DNA of 5,452 nt, from contig WRCR01000298.1 in assembly GCA_009783865.1 (NCBI GenBank), forward strand, positions 1-5,452, in the 5' to 3' direction. Both the position numbers and the translations under genes were made by a program. Position 1 is the stretch's first letter, and every line of letters begins with the position of its first letter. Below, one piece after another: positions 1 to 4,237 of this stretch. Under the pieces are notes generated by a model that worked only from the letters and a program-made list of their open reading frames with translations, was not told where the DNA came from and made no database searches. The stretch comes from Planctomycetaceae bacterium. GTDB lineage: Bacteria > Planctomycetota > Planctomycetia > Pirellulales > Thermoguttaceae.

Positions 1-195
1 AAAATCAACGGCATTGCACCGACTATTGAAAACATTCAGAACGGTTCGTACCCGCTGATTGGCGAACTTGTCATCATTTCCCGCGCTGACAACACGAATC
101 TGAATGTCCCGAAGTTGACCGAGTGGTTTCTTTCGCCGCAAGGACAGAAACTTGTGCAGGACGTTGGGTATGTACCGCTGGAAACGAACCGGTAA
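1..195 (+). CDS. PstS-like phosphate ABC transporter substrate-binding protein, C-terminal part (partial)
   Basis: The window opens inside a reading frame that runs from base 1 to the TAA at 193-195 (64 residues visible). The segment has the layout of the end of a periplasmic phosphate-binding protein of the PstS/PBP-like type. An IQNGSYPLIGELVI strand matches the usual 'I.nGsYPl.rply.' segment. A helix ending FLSPQGQKLVQDVGYVPL matches the usual 'Fl.SpeGQ.iv...GyvPl' ending. In that family the protein captures phosphate outside the cytoplasmic membrane and delivers it to the PstCAB transporter. The signal peptide and most of the ligand-binding site lie left of the window, so substrate specificity cannot be read here; related proteins bind other oxyanions. 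A weak hairpin follows the stop directly, which suggests that it ends a transcription unit. The family is fairly sure, the substrate less so. Confidence 0.8.
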   Translation, partial: KINGIAPTIENIQNGSYPLIGELVIISRADNTNLNVPKLTEWFLSPQGQKLVQDVGYVPLETNR

Positions 196-217
196 AGGCG
201 GGATTTCTCTCCGCTTT
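194..217 (+). terminator. Possible weak terminator hairpin after the PstS-like gene
   Basis: Starting in the stop codon, AAAG(G)CGG at 194-201 can pair with CCGCTTT at 211-217, with one bulged G and a 9-base loop. The run after it (ACACTCTTTACACT) is only partly T-rich, so this is a modest intrinsic-terminator candidate. Confidence 0.35.
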
Positions 218-255
218 ACACTCTTTACACTATTTGATTATGCTGTACACTGTAC
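214..255 (+). promoter_or_regulatory. Candidate tyrA promoter region with short repeats
   Basis: CTTTACAC occurs twice (214-221 and 223-230). The second TTTACA (224-229) is a good -35 hexamer. It lies 16 bases before TACACT (246-251), a mediocre -10. That would start RNA near 258, about 30 bases before the tyrA ATG. TGTACACTGTAC at 244-255 is a small repetitive, partly palindromic element overlapping the -10. No Shine-Dalgarno is visible before the ATG. This is inferred from hexamer matching only. Confidence 0.3.
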
Positions 256-288
256 GCAGTATATTTTCCACTATCTATTTGTTTTCCA

Positions 289-1188
289 ATGGCTATTTTT
301 TCCCGAATTGTTATCATAGGTGTCGGTTTAATCGGCGGTTCGGTCGGCTTGGCAGCGCGGCGCGGTAATATTGCCGACTCCGTTATCGGTATCGATTGCC
401 GGCAAGACCACCTCGACATTGCATTGCAGCGAGGTGCCGTTGATTATGCCTCGACCGACTTCCAAACCGGTATTCTGCATCTCGGCTATTCGTCCAGACG
501 TTCCGCAAGAATTTCAACGGAAGCACGGCTGCGCCCGGAACTCATCGTCGCAGCCGTGCCGGTCAGCAAAATTGCCGCTTGTTTGAAAGATGCCGCCGCT
601 GTTCTCGATCGGTTTGATGACCCCCGCGATTTTTTGTTGACCGATGTCGGCAGCACAAAATCGATGATATGTTCGCAATTTCGGGACAGCCGATTCATCG
701 GTTCGCATCCGATAGCAGGCAGCGAAAAAATCGGTCCCGCCTTTTCCGATGAGAATTTGTTCAAAAACCGGATAGCGGTGGTGACTCCGTCTTCTCACAA
801 CAAGGAGGTGAATGTCGGACTTCTTGTCCGCTTTTGGCAAAAACTTTGTTCGCGGGTGGTTTGTCTTTCGCCGGAAGAACACGATACTCATTTAGCGAAA
901 ACGAGTCATTTGCCGCATCTTGTCAGTTCATTACTGGCGGAGACGCTGGAAATGCGGGATAAACGTTACGCTGGCACCGGGTTTCGCAGTACTACCCGGC
1001 TTGCTTCCGGCGGACCGCTGATGTGGCGCGATGTCGTTTGTTCGAATCAAGCGGCTGTTCTCAATGCCGTGAAAGGTTTCGAGGAAATCTTGAAAACGAT
1101 GCGGCAGCAGATTGAGCAAAGCGATTGGGACGGTCTAACGCAAACGCTGGAGTCCGCTAAAATCAAACGCGACGGACTAGAAGATTAG
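289..1188 (+). CDS. tyrA: Prephenate/arogenate dehydrogenase (TyrA family)
   Basis: This 299-residue cytoplasmic enzyme should oxidatively decarboxylate prephenate (or arogenate) in tyrosine biosynthesis. The N-terminal Rossmann domain (about 1-165) opens with IVIIGVGLIGGSVG, the dinucleotide-binding GxGxxG at 11-16. An acidic residue follows at the end of beta-2 (GID, D36), which favours NAD over NADP. LLTDVGSTK (S122) and FIGSHPIAGSE (H140, the likely catalytic histidine) are the standard active-site segments. The all-helical C-terminal domain carries HLAKTSHLPHL (H207/H210) and GGPLMWRDV (R247), the substrate-binding His/Arg region. Length fits a monofunctional TyrA; no chorismate mutase, ACT or EPSP-synthase domain is fused. 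The segment before LIVAAVPV (about 60-83) is Arg-rich and longer than usual. The ATG at 289 places the glycine loop at the normal distance, and no better start exists after the in-frame stop at 235. Family is secure; prephenate versus arogenate preference is open. Confidence 0.93.
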   Translation: MAIFSRIVIIGVGLIGGSVGLAARRGNIADSVIGIDCRQDHLDIALQRGAVDYASTDFQTGILHLGYSSRRSARISTEARLRPELIVAAVPVSKIAACLKDAAAVLDRFDDPRDFLLTDVGSTKSMICSQFRDSRFIGSHPIAGSEKIGPAFSDENLFKNRIAVVTPSSHNKEVNVGLLVRFWQKLCSRVVCLSPEEHDTHLAKTSHLPHLVSSLLAETLEMRDKRYAGTGFRSTTRLASGGPLMWRDVVCSNQAAVLNAVKGFEEILKTMRQQIEQSDWDGLTQTLESAKIKRDGLED

Positions 1189-1233
1189 AGCATATCAAGA
1201 ATTGTCCACACCAAATCCAAAAACGCTCTAATC
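1183..1233. repeat. 9-bp inverted repeat spanning the tyrA stop codon
   Basis: GATTAGAGC at 1183-1191 (including the tyrA TAG) is perfectly complementary to GCTCTAATC at 1225-1233, with a 33-base loop. TCTAATCCT also occurs directly repeated at 1227-1235 and 1246-1254; the second copy covers the end of the ankyrin relic on the other strand. No T-run follows, so a classical terminator is unlikely. It may mark the junction where the decayed segment was joined to tyrA. Confidence 0.45.
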
Positions 1234-1246
1234 CTACGCCTACCTT

Positions 1247-1363
1247 CTAATCCTGCGGATTCTTCATCACGCTCTCCAGATACTCTGCTATTTCCGTGCG
1301 ACTGCTTGCCTTCACAATGTCAAGCGGAGTGTTGCCCCACTCGTCTTTCGCATTCACTTCTAT
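1247..1363 (-). pseudogene. Ankyrin-repeat protein, C-terminal relic
   Basis: Read on the minus strand, this stretch gives IEVNAKDEWGNTPLDIVKAS followed by SRTEIAEYLESVMKNPQD and TAG at 1249-1247. That is one ankyrin repeat (VNAKD-x-GNTPLDIV, then a helix ending in EIAEYLES) and a short C-terminal tail. Ankyrin repeats are protein-binding scaffolds. Only the last repeat remains: the frame runs back through the palindrome at 1364-1388 and meets a TAA at 1405-1403, and no start or preceding repeat is present. The frame differs by one base from the kinase relic just upstream on the same strand. Either two relics were joined at the palindrome, or one kinase-ankyrin gene has been frameshifted and shortened. 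The ankyrin identification is confident; its former parent protein is unknown. Confidence 0.7.
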
Positions 1364-1390
1364 GAGCGGGAAACACAGTTTCCCGCTCGT
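1362..1390. repeat. Dispersed GC-rich palindrome, copy 1
   Basis: GAGCGGGAAAC (1364-1374) and GTTTCCCGCTC (1378-1388) are perfect complements around the 3-base loop ACA. The stem can extend by a G·T wobble and an A-T pair to 1362/1390. On the minus strand, continuing in the kinase-relic frame, it reads ERETVFPA. A near-identical copy lies at 2357-2379. It sits precisely between the kinase-transmembrane relic and the ankyrin relic. Confidence 0.75.
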
Positions 1391-1703
1391 GAATCGAACC
1401 TTTTATAATATAATACGTCAACAATTCGCCCAATAATACCGCCGATAATACAATCGTCGTTGCAATCAACGAACCAATACCAACCAACTTCACCGTTGAA
1501 ATTTTTGATACCATTTCCGCTTGCGGCTGCCGCTTCTTTTCCTTGTCATCATCCGCCGGTAAATGTACAGCAACAACCGGTGCCGCATCCTTAACCAACG
1601 GCTTCGTTGCTATTGCTCTGACAAACGTTTTGCAATTTTCGAACCTATCTTCACGCTTCTTCGACAACGCCTTCAACAATGTCGGACAATCTGAAATAAT
1701 GCG
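1391..1703 (-). pseudogene. Ser/Thr protein kinase relic: C-lobe end, linker and transmembrane helix
   Basis: On the minus strand the frame opens after a TAA at 1706-1704. It begins with the last helix of a eukaryotic-like Ser/Thr kinase domain: LLKALSKKREDRFENCKTFV, matching the family pattern '(L)xxALxxxPxxRFxxCxxFxxAL' where the R of DRF is conserved. A charged linker rich in D, K, E and Q follows. Next comes a strongly hydrophobic stretch, LVGIGSLIATTIVLSAVLLG, that looks like a single membrane helix, then TYYIIKG. This is the order seen in membrane-anchored bacterial kinases of the PknB type. All catalytic motifs (glycine loop, HRD, DFG) and any sensor domain beyond the helix are missing. 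After the palindrome at 1364-1388 the frame continues as apparent nonsense to a stop at 1320. I infer a decayed gene fragment, not a functional protein; an intact short membrane protein starting at TTG 1679 is unlikely. Confidence 0.65.
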
Positions 1704-1740
1704 TTAAACTATTTTTTGATACATCGAGGTATTTCCCTTT

Positions 1741-1781
1741 GCAGGATGCTGTAATTGTTAATCGAGTTAAACACATCCTGC
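1741..1781. repeat. Nested inverted repeat upstream of the CHAT relic
   Basis: GCAGGATG (1741-1748) is complementary to CATCCTGC (1774-1781). Inside the loop, TTAA (1758-1761) and TTAA (1767-1770) flank TCGAG. It ends 4 bases before the ATG at 1786, so it could be an old operator or leader hairpin of the CHAT gene. No sigma-70 promoter of quality is evident around it. Confidence 0.4.
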
Positions 1782-1785
1782 TGAA

Positions 1786-2682
1786 ATGTACCGAAACGCT
1801 CTGTTGCCGCTAGTTTTGATTGCCGTAATGAGTCAGTTTTCACTGCTTGCACAGCAATCTGCTCCCCTTTCAATCCCCTTAATTTAACAACTTTTGGCGG
1901 CGGAAATCTCGATGCCGCAATATTCCTTCAACTAAAGGTTGAATCCCTTCTCAAGAGCGGACCATACGAAGAAGCAAAACAGCAGATTTATTCCGTACCG
2001 GCAGAACAGTTGACGGAATATCTGAAAAAAAATGCTTGCTTATACCGAGAAGGCAAAATCCCATTATCTGCAATCGGGACGCTTATCAAGCATTGCGTCA
2101 ATGCTGCGTTCTCTCGGAACTATTTACGGCAAGTTGGGAAACAAGAAACAGGAATTGAATTCTCTTCTGACCTGGCATCATTTGACGGAGATTCTGCGGG
2201 AACAGATACTGGCGGACGAAGTCGGTCTTAACCGCGCAGGATATGCAAAGAATAAAGAACAAATCATTGAACTGCTAATCAATGCGAAACGGGACACCGA
2301 AGCACTTGCGATACTCGAATCTGCAAAAGGATCCCTGCAAGATGTTCTGCTTAACGAGCGGGAAACTATGTTTCCCGCTTTCACTGTTGAGGAAGTCATC
2401 AAAACGCTTCCAAAGTATTGGGCGAACCGGGTTTTTTGTTTGTCGGTACACACGGTAATAACGATGTCGAAAATCCGCTCAGTAGTCATCTGGGTGCTTA
2501 AATCGCAAAGCGGAGATGCTTTTTTCACGGCATACGAATTATTTTCATTGCCGATGAAGAAGGATTTGATTGTGTTGTCGGCGTGTTATTCCGGCTTGTC
2601 GGATAAGTCGCCGATGCCGGGTGATGACTTGTTCGGTATTCAGCGAATGCTGCTGCAAGGACAAAGAGGCGGGTGGCTTTAG
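1786..2682 (+). pseudogene. Secreted TPR-CHAT domain protein, frameshifted and truncated relic
   Basis: The parts of one protein are visible in alternating frames. From ATG 1786 there is a signal peptide (MYRNALLPLVLIAVMSQFSL, then LAQQ cleavage region) ending at a TAA (1885-1887). The next frame (about 1869-2031) reads GGGNLDAAIFLQLKVESLLK and helical TPR-like sequence. At an A8 run (2025-2032) the frame changes back to TPR-like SIASMLRSLGTIYGKLGNK and ALAILESAKGSLQDVLL. At about 2430 it changes again to FLFVGTHGNNDVENPLSS, the CHAT histidine motif (His codon 2451-2453). From about 2490 it returns to DLIVLSACYSGLSDKSPMPG, the CHAT cysteine motif (Cys codon 2584-2586), then GDDLFGIQRMLLQ. CHAT domains are caspase-like peptidases. 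Only a few residues separate VEEVIKTLPK from the His motif, where the family usually has around a hundred, so there is an internal deletion. The end is cut by the hairpin cluster at 2669. A functional protein is very unlikely. Confidence 0.75.
2357..2379. repeat. Dispersed GC-rich palindrome, copy 2
   Basis: AGCGGGAAAC (2357-2366) and GTTTCCCGCT (2370-2379) pair perfectly over 10 bp around the loop TAT. With the preceding G, the left 12 bases match copy 1 at 1364 apart from the loop. In the reading frame of the CHAT relic it encodes ERETMFPA, lying between SLQDVLLN and FTVEEVIKTLP at the TPR/CHAT junction, and it does not break the frame. Confidence 0.75.
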
Positions 2683-2745
2683 CCCCCGCATTCAAACAGC
2701 CGGAGTACCGGCTAAATACGACGGGTTATCACCCGCCGCTCGTAT
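2669..2745. repeat. Cluster of three hairpins at the CHAT relic/yebC boundary
   Basis: Three separate hairpins follow each other. The first pairs GCGGGTGGC (2669-2677) with GCCCCCGC (2682-2689) around TTTA, with one imperfection. The second pairs AGCCGG (2698-2703) with CCGGCT (2708-2713) around AGTA. The third pairs CGGGT (2722-2726) with ACCCG (2731-2735) around TATC, enclosed by ATACGA (2716-2721) and TCGTAT (2740-2745). A further small one, CAATCG-GA-CGATTG, lies at 2755-2768. CHAT-like sequence ends where the cluster begins. This looks like a REP- or MITE-like interspersed element without a transposase. On the minus strand the first hairpin is followed by CTCTTTGTCC and could also end yebC transcription. 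Confidence 0.6.
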
Positions 2746-2779
2746 TGATTTTCACAATCGGACGATTGCGGCTCTGTTT

Positions 2780-3544
2780 TCACCGTTCCAACTGCGACAT
2801 TATCTCACCCGGTATGTTGAAGTTTGACGAAACCTTTTGAATATCATCGTGGTCGTCCAGCATTTCCATTAACTTCAGAATCTTTGCCGCTGTGTCCGTA
2901 TCGTTAATATCCGCCGTGTCTTTCGGTATAAGTCCCAACTGCGAGTCCTCCGGTTCAATACCCGCCGCTTGAAACGCTTTAGAAACAGAATCGTATTGCT
3001 CCGGAGCGCAAACGACTTCAAAGCCGTCCTCGTTTTCAGTAACATCATCCGCACCGGCTTCAAGAGCAACATCGAGAATGTCTTCTTCGGAGAGCATTTT
3101 TTTACCGGATTCTTTCGGAATAATGAAGAGCCCTTTTTTCTCGAAGTTCCACGAGACGCAGCCGCTTGTTCCCAATTTCCCGCCGCAGGATTCAAATATT
3201 TTCTTGATTTCCGGTGCAGTGCGGTTGCGGTTATCAGTAACGGCTTCTGCAAGAACGGCAACGCCGCCGGGACCGTATCCTTCATAGACGAGTTCTTCCA
3301 GTTGTTCGGATTCAAGTTCGCCGGTGCCGCGCTTGATTGCTCTTGCGATATTTTCTTTCGGCAAACTGACTGCCTTTGCTTCGTCAATGGCGGCACGCAA
3401 GCGGACATTTCCGTCGGGGTCACCGCCGCCGAGTTTTGCAGCCATTATGATTGCCTTTGCCAGTTTACTCCAAAGTTTTCCCCGCTTTGCATCGACGAGT
3501 GCTTTTTTATGTTTAATATTTGCAGAATGTGAATGTCCAGCCAT
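2780..3544 (-). CDS. yebC: YebC/PmpR family protein
   Basis: This is a 254-residue cytoplasmic protein of the widely conserved YebC/PmpR/TACO1 family. Members are described as DNA-binding transcription regulators and, for some bacterial and mitochondrial members, as translation factors that help ribosomes at difficult sequences. Which role applies here cannot be read from the sequence. The whole family layout is present. The N-terminal helical domain is MAGHSHSANIKHKKALVDAK then RGKLWSKLAKAI; the middle segment is YEGYGPGGVAVLAEAVTDNR. The GGKLGTSGCVSWNFEKKG hairpin follows, and the C-terminal LMEMLDDHDDIQKVSSNFNI. The usual start MAGHSKW is varied to MAGHSHS. Length is slightly above the common 240-250. 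The ATG at 3544-3542 is supported by GGAGG at 3554-3550, five bases upstream. A promoter lies at 3579-3607. The common ruvC neighbour is absent; the neighbours are a decayed region downstream and a secreted small protein upstream. Confidence 0.95.
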   Translation of the reverse strand: MAGHSHSANIKHKKALVDAKRGKLWSKLAKAIIMAAKLGGGDPDGNVRLRAAIDEAKAVSLPKENIARAIKRGTGELESEQLEELVYEGYGPGGVAVLAEAVTDNRNRTAPEIKKIFESCGGKLGTSGCVSWNFEKKGLFIIPKESGKKMLSEEDILDVALEAGADDVTENEDGFEVVCAPEQYDSVSKAFQAAGIEPEDSQLGLIPKDTADINDTDTAAKILKLMEMLDDHDDIQKVSSNFNIPGEIMSQLER

Positions 3545-3578
3545 AGTTTCCTCCGGTTAGTAAAAAAGTAACGAGGGG

Positions 3579-3607
3579 ATTGTACCATAGCCGTTCTCAC
3601 TTTGAAA
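3579..3607 (-). promoter_or_regulatory. Extended -10 promoter for yebC
   Basis: On the minus strand TACAAT (3584-3579) is preceded directly by TGG (3587-3585), an extended -10 arrangement. TTTCAA (3607-3602) lies 17 bases upstream as a weak -35. Transcription would start near 3572, leaving a leader of about 28 bases that carries the GGAGG ribosome site. Confidence 0.55.
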
Positions 3608-3617
3608 GGGGGTAATG

Positions 3618-3652
3618 AACAAAACGAAAGAGCGGAGAGTATTTCAACGCTC
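3618..3652 (-). terminator. Possible terminator of the small secreted protein gene
   Basis: On the minus strand GAGCG (3652-3648) pairs with CGCTC (3634-3630) across a 13-base loop. It is followed by the T-rich TTTCGTTTTGTT (3629-3618). An alternative outer pairing is AAAGAG/CTCTTT. The stem is short, so this is a weak intrinsic terminator candidate between the secreted-protein gene and the yebC promoter. Confidence 0.35.
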
Positions 3653-3691
3653 GCGTCTCTTTTGCTCACCACTCTTTCAATCTCACACTTT

Positions 3692-3726
3692 GGCGGCGAA
3701 TTAACATCCGCTGCCAGTGTAACACT
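3692..3726. repeat. Two small inverted repeats just after the small secreted protein gene
   Basis: AGTGT-A-ACACT (3716-3726) is a perfect 11-base palindrome. Next to it GGCGGCG (3692-3698) pairs with CGCTGCC (3709-3715), with one G·T wobble. They lie within 40 bases of the stop codon of the secreted-protein gene. No T-run follows on either strand, so they are better read as mRNA 3' end structure than as classical terminators. Confidence 0.35.
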
Positions 3727-3731
3727 TCAAA

Positions 3732-4040
3732 CTACCACGCGTAAAACGGTCTGTAGTGTCCCAGTATGCCACGCCGATAGAACACTGGCGGATAGCAGGG
3801 ATCACAAACCGGTCCGCAATACGGTCCGTAATACGGTCGGTAATACCGATAATACGGGTATGCTCCCCAGTAAGGTGCATGAACCACCGGTCCTACGCAG
3901 TCGCAAGGAGCAGCGGGGACGACCGCTTGTCCTTCAGCAACGACGTATTTCACAGGTGCTTGCTCTTCAGCAGCGGTGAAATTCACCGCTGCCAATGCAA
4001 TAAACGAAACAAACAAGAAACAAACGATTTTCCGGGACAT
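3732..4040 (-). CDS. Small secreted Tyr/Pro/Cys-rich protein (hypothetical)
   Basis: This 102-residue protein has no recognised function. It starts MSRKIVCFLFVSFIALAAVN, a typical signal peptide with two basic residues and a hydrophobic core, and likely cleavage after TAA at residue 24 (before EEQAP). The mature part is about 78 residues. It has a short valine/alanine-rich section (30-45), a CDC motif (46-48) and, from 57 to the end, sequence dominated by Tyr, Pro, Gly and Arg. Residues 63-77 form four-residue units YYR(P/Y), YYGP and YCGP, followed by a VCDPC motif (78-82). Five cysteines remain after cleavage and could bind metal or form disulfides. Small exported Tyr-rich proteins of this kind are common and unexplained in planctomycetes; a cell-surface or wall role is a guess. 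The ATG at 4040-4038 has AGGAG at 4053-4049 eight bases upstream. A promoter is proposed at 4210-4237. Confidence 0.8.
   Translation of the reverse strand: MSRKIVCFLFVSFIALAAVNFTAAEEQAPVKYVVAEGQAVVPAAPCDCVGPVVHAPYWGAYPYYRYYRPYYGPYCGPVCDPCYPPVFYRRGILGHYRPFYAW
3810..3845 (-). repeat. 12-bp tandem repeat encoding YxxP units
   Basis: Three consecutive 12-base units, CGGTCCGCAATA, CGGTCCGTAATA and CGGTCGGTAATA (plus-strand spelling), differ by one or two bases. A shortened unit follows to about 3851. On the coding minus strand they give YYRP, YYGP and YCGP. The unit is a multiple of three, so expansion or loss would keep the frame and change the length of the Tyr-rich tail. Confidence 0.75.
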
Positions 4041-4078
4041 AGTAATATCTCCTAATTAACGGAAACAATCGGACAACT

Positions 4079-4101
4079 TCCTTGTGAACCGTTCACAAGG
4101 A
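4079..4101. promoter_or_regulatory. Perfect palindrome in the leader of the small secreted protein gene
   Basis: TCCTTGTGAAC (4079-4089) and GTTCACAAGGA (4091-4101) are perfect complements around a single central C at 4090. A centre of one base disfavours an RNA hairpin terminator of normal loop size and fits a dimeric repressor or activator operator. It lies 39-61 bases upstream of the ATG at 4040. No T-run follows on either strand. The core resembles LacI-type and CRP-type half-sites (TTGTGA/TCACAA), but the spacing differs from both and no regulator is encoded in the window. Confidence 0.55.
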
Positions 4102-4209
4102 TATGCTAAAGGAATTACGAAAACGAAACGGCTTTGTTTGTTGCGGGAAATGCAAAATCCCAAATCAAGGGAAACCGCTCGCTCAATCCTTAAGCAAATT
4201 ACGTAAACA

Positions 4210-4237
4210 ATTTTATCGTTAAAATCGGTAAAGTCAA
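4210..4237 (-). promoter_or_regulatory. Sigma-70-type promoter for the small secreted protein gene
   Basis: On the minus strand TTGACT (4237-4232) and TAAAAT (4215-4210) are separated by 16 bases, the best promoter match in the window. The -35 overlaps the stop codon of the sulfatase-fold gene (4236-4234). Transcription from about 4203 would give a leader of roughly 160 bases that contains the palindrome at 4079-4101 and the AGGAG site. The leader itself shows no riboswitch I recognise. Confidence 0.6.

Noticed and set aside
1320..1679. An intact 119-residue membrane protein on the minus strand
   Set aside because: It begins at a TTG inside kinase-homologous sequence that extends upstream to a stop, and ends in out-of-frame ankyrin DNA, so it is a relic frame.
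2025..2032. Programmed ribosomal frameshift at the A8 run in the CHAT relic
   Set aside because: Further frame changes upstream and downstream, an in-frame TAA after the signal peptide and an internal deletion point to decay instead.
2969..3532. 187-residue plus-strand reading frame opposite yebC
   Set aside because: It is antisense to a complete, strongly conserved YebC frame, has no ribosome site and no recognisable domain.
3810..3851. Short tandem repeat as a CRISPR array or iteron origin
   Set aside because: Units are 12 bases with no spacers, keep the reading frame and encode YxxP units, so it is a coding repeat.
3602..3979. 125-residue plus-strand frame opposite the small secreted protein
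   Set aside because: The minus strand offers a signal peptide, AGGAG site and tidy repeat; the plus frame contains low-complexity products of the same repeat only.
4082..4098. CRP or lac-type operator identity for the palindrome
   Set aside because: The half-sites resemble TGTGA/TCACA but the spacer is five bases, not the six of CRP, and no matching regulator is visible.
4143..4182. GCGGGAAA...GGGAAACCGCTC as a third copy of the palindrome
   Set aside because: Only short pieces match, the arms are not complementary in the same way and the spacing is different.
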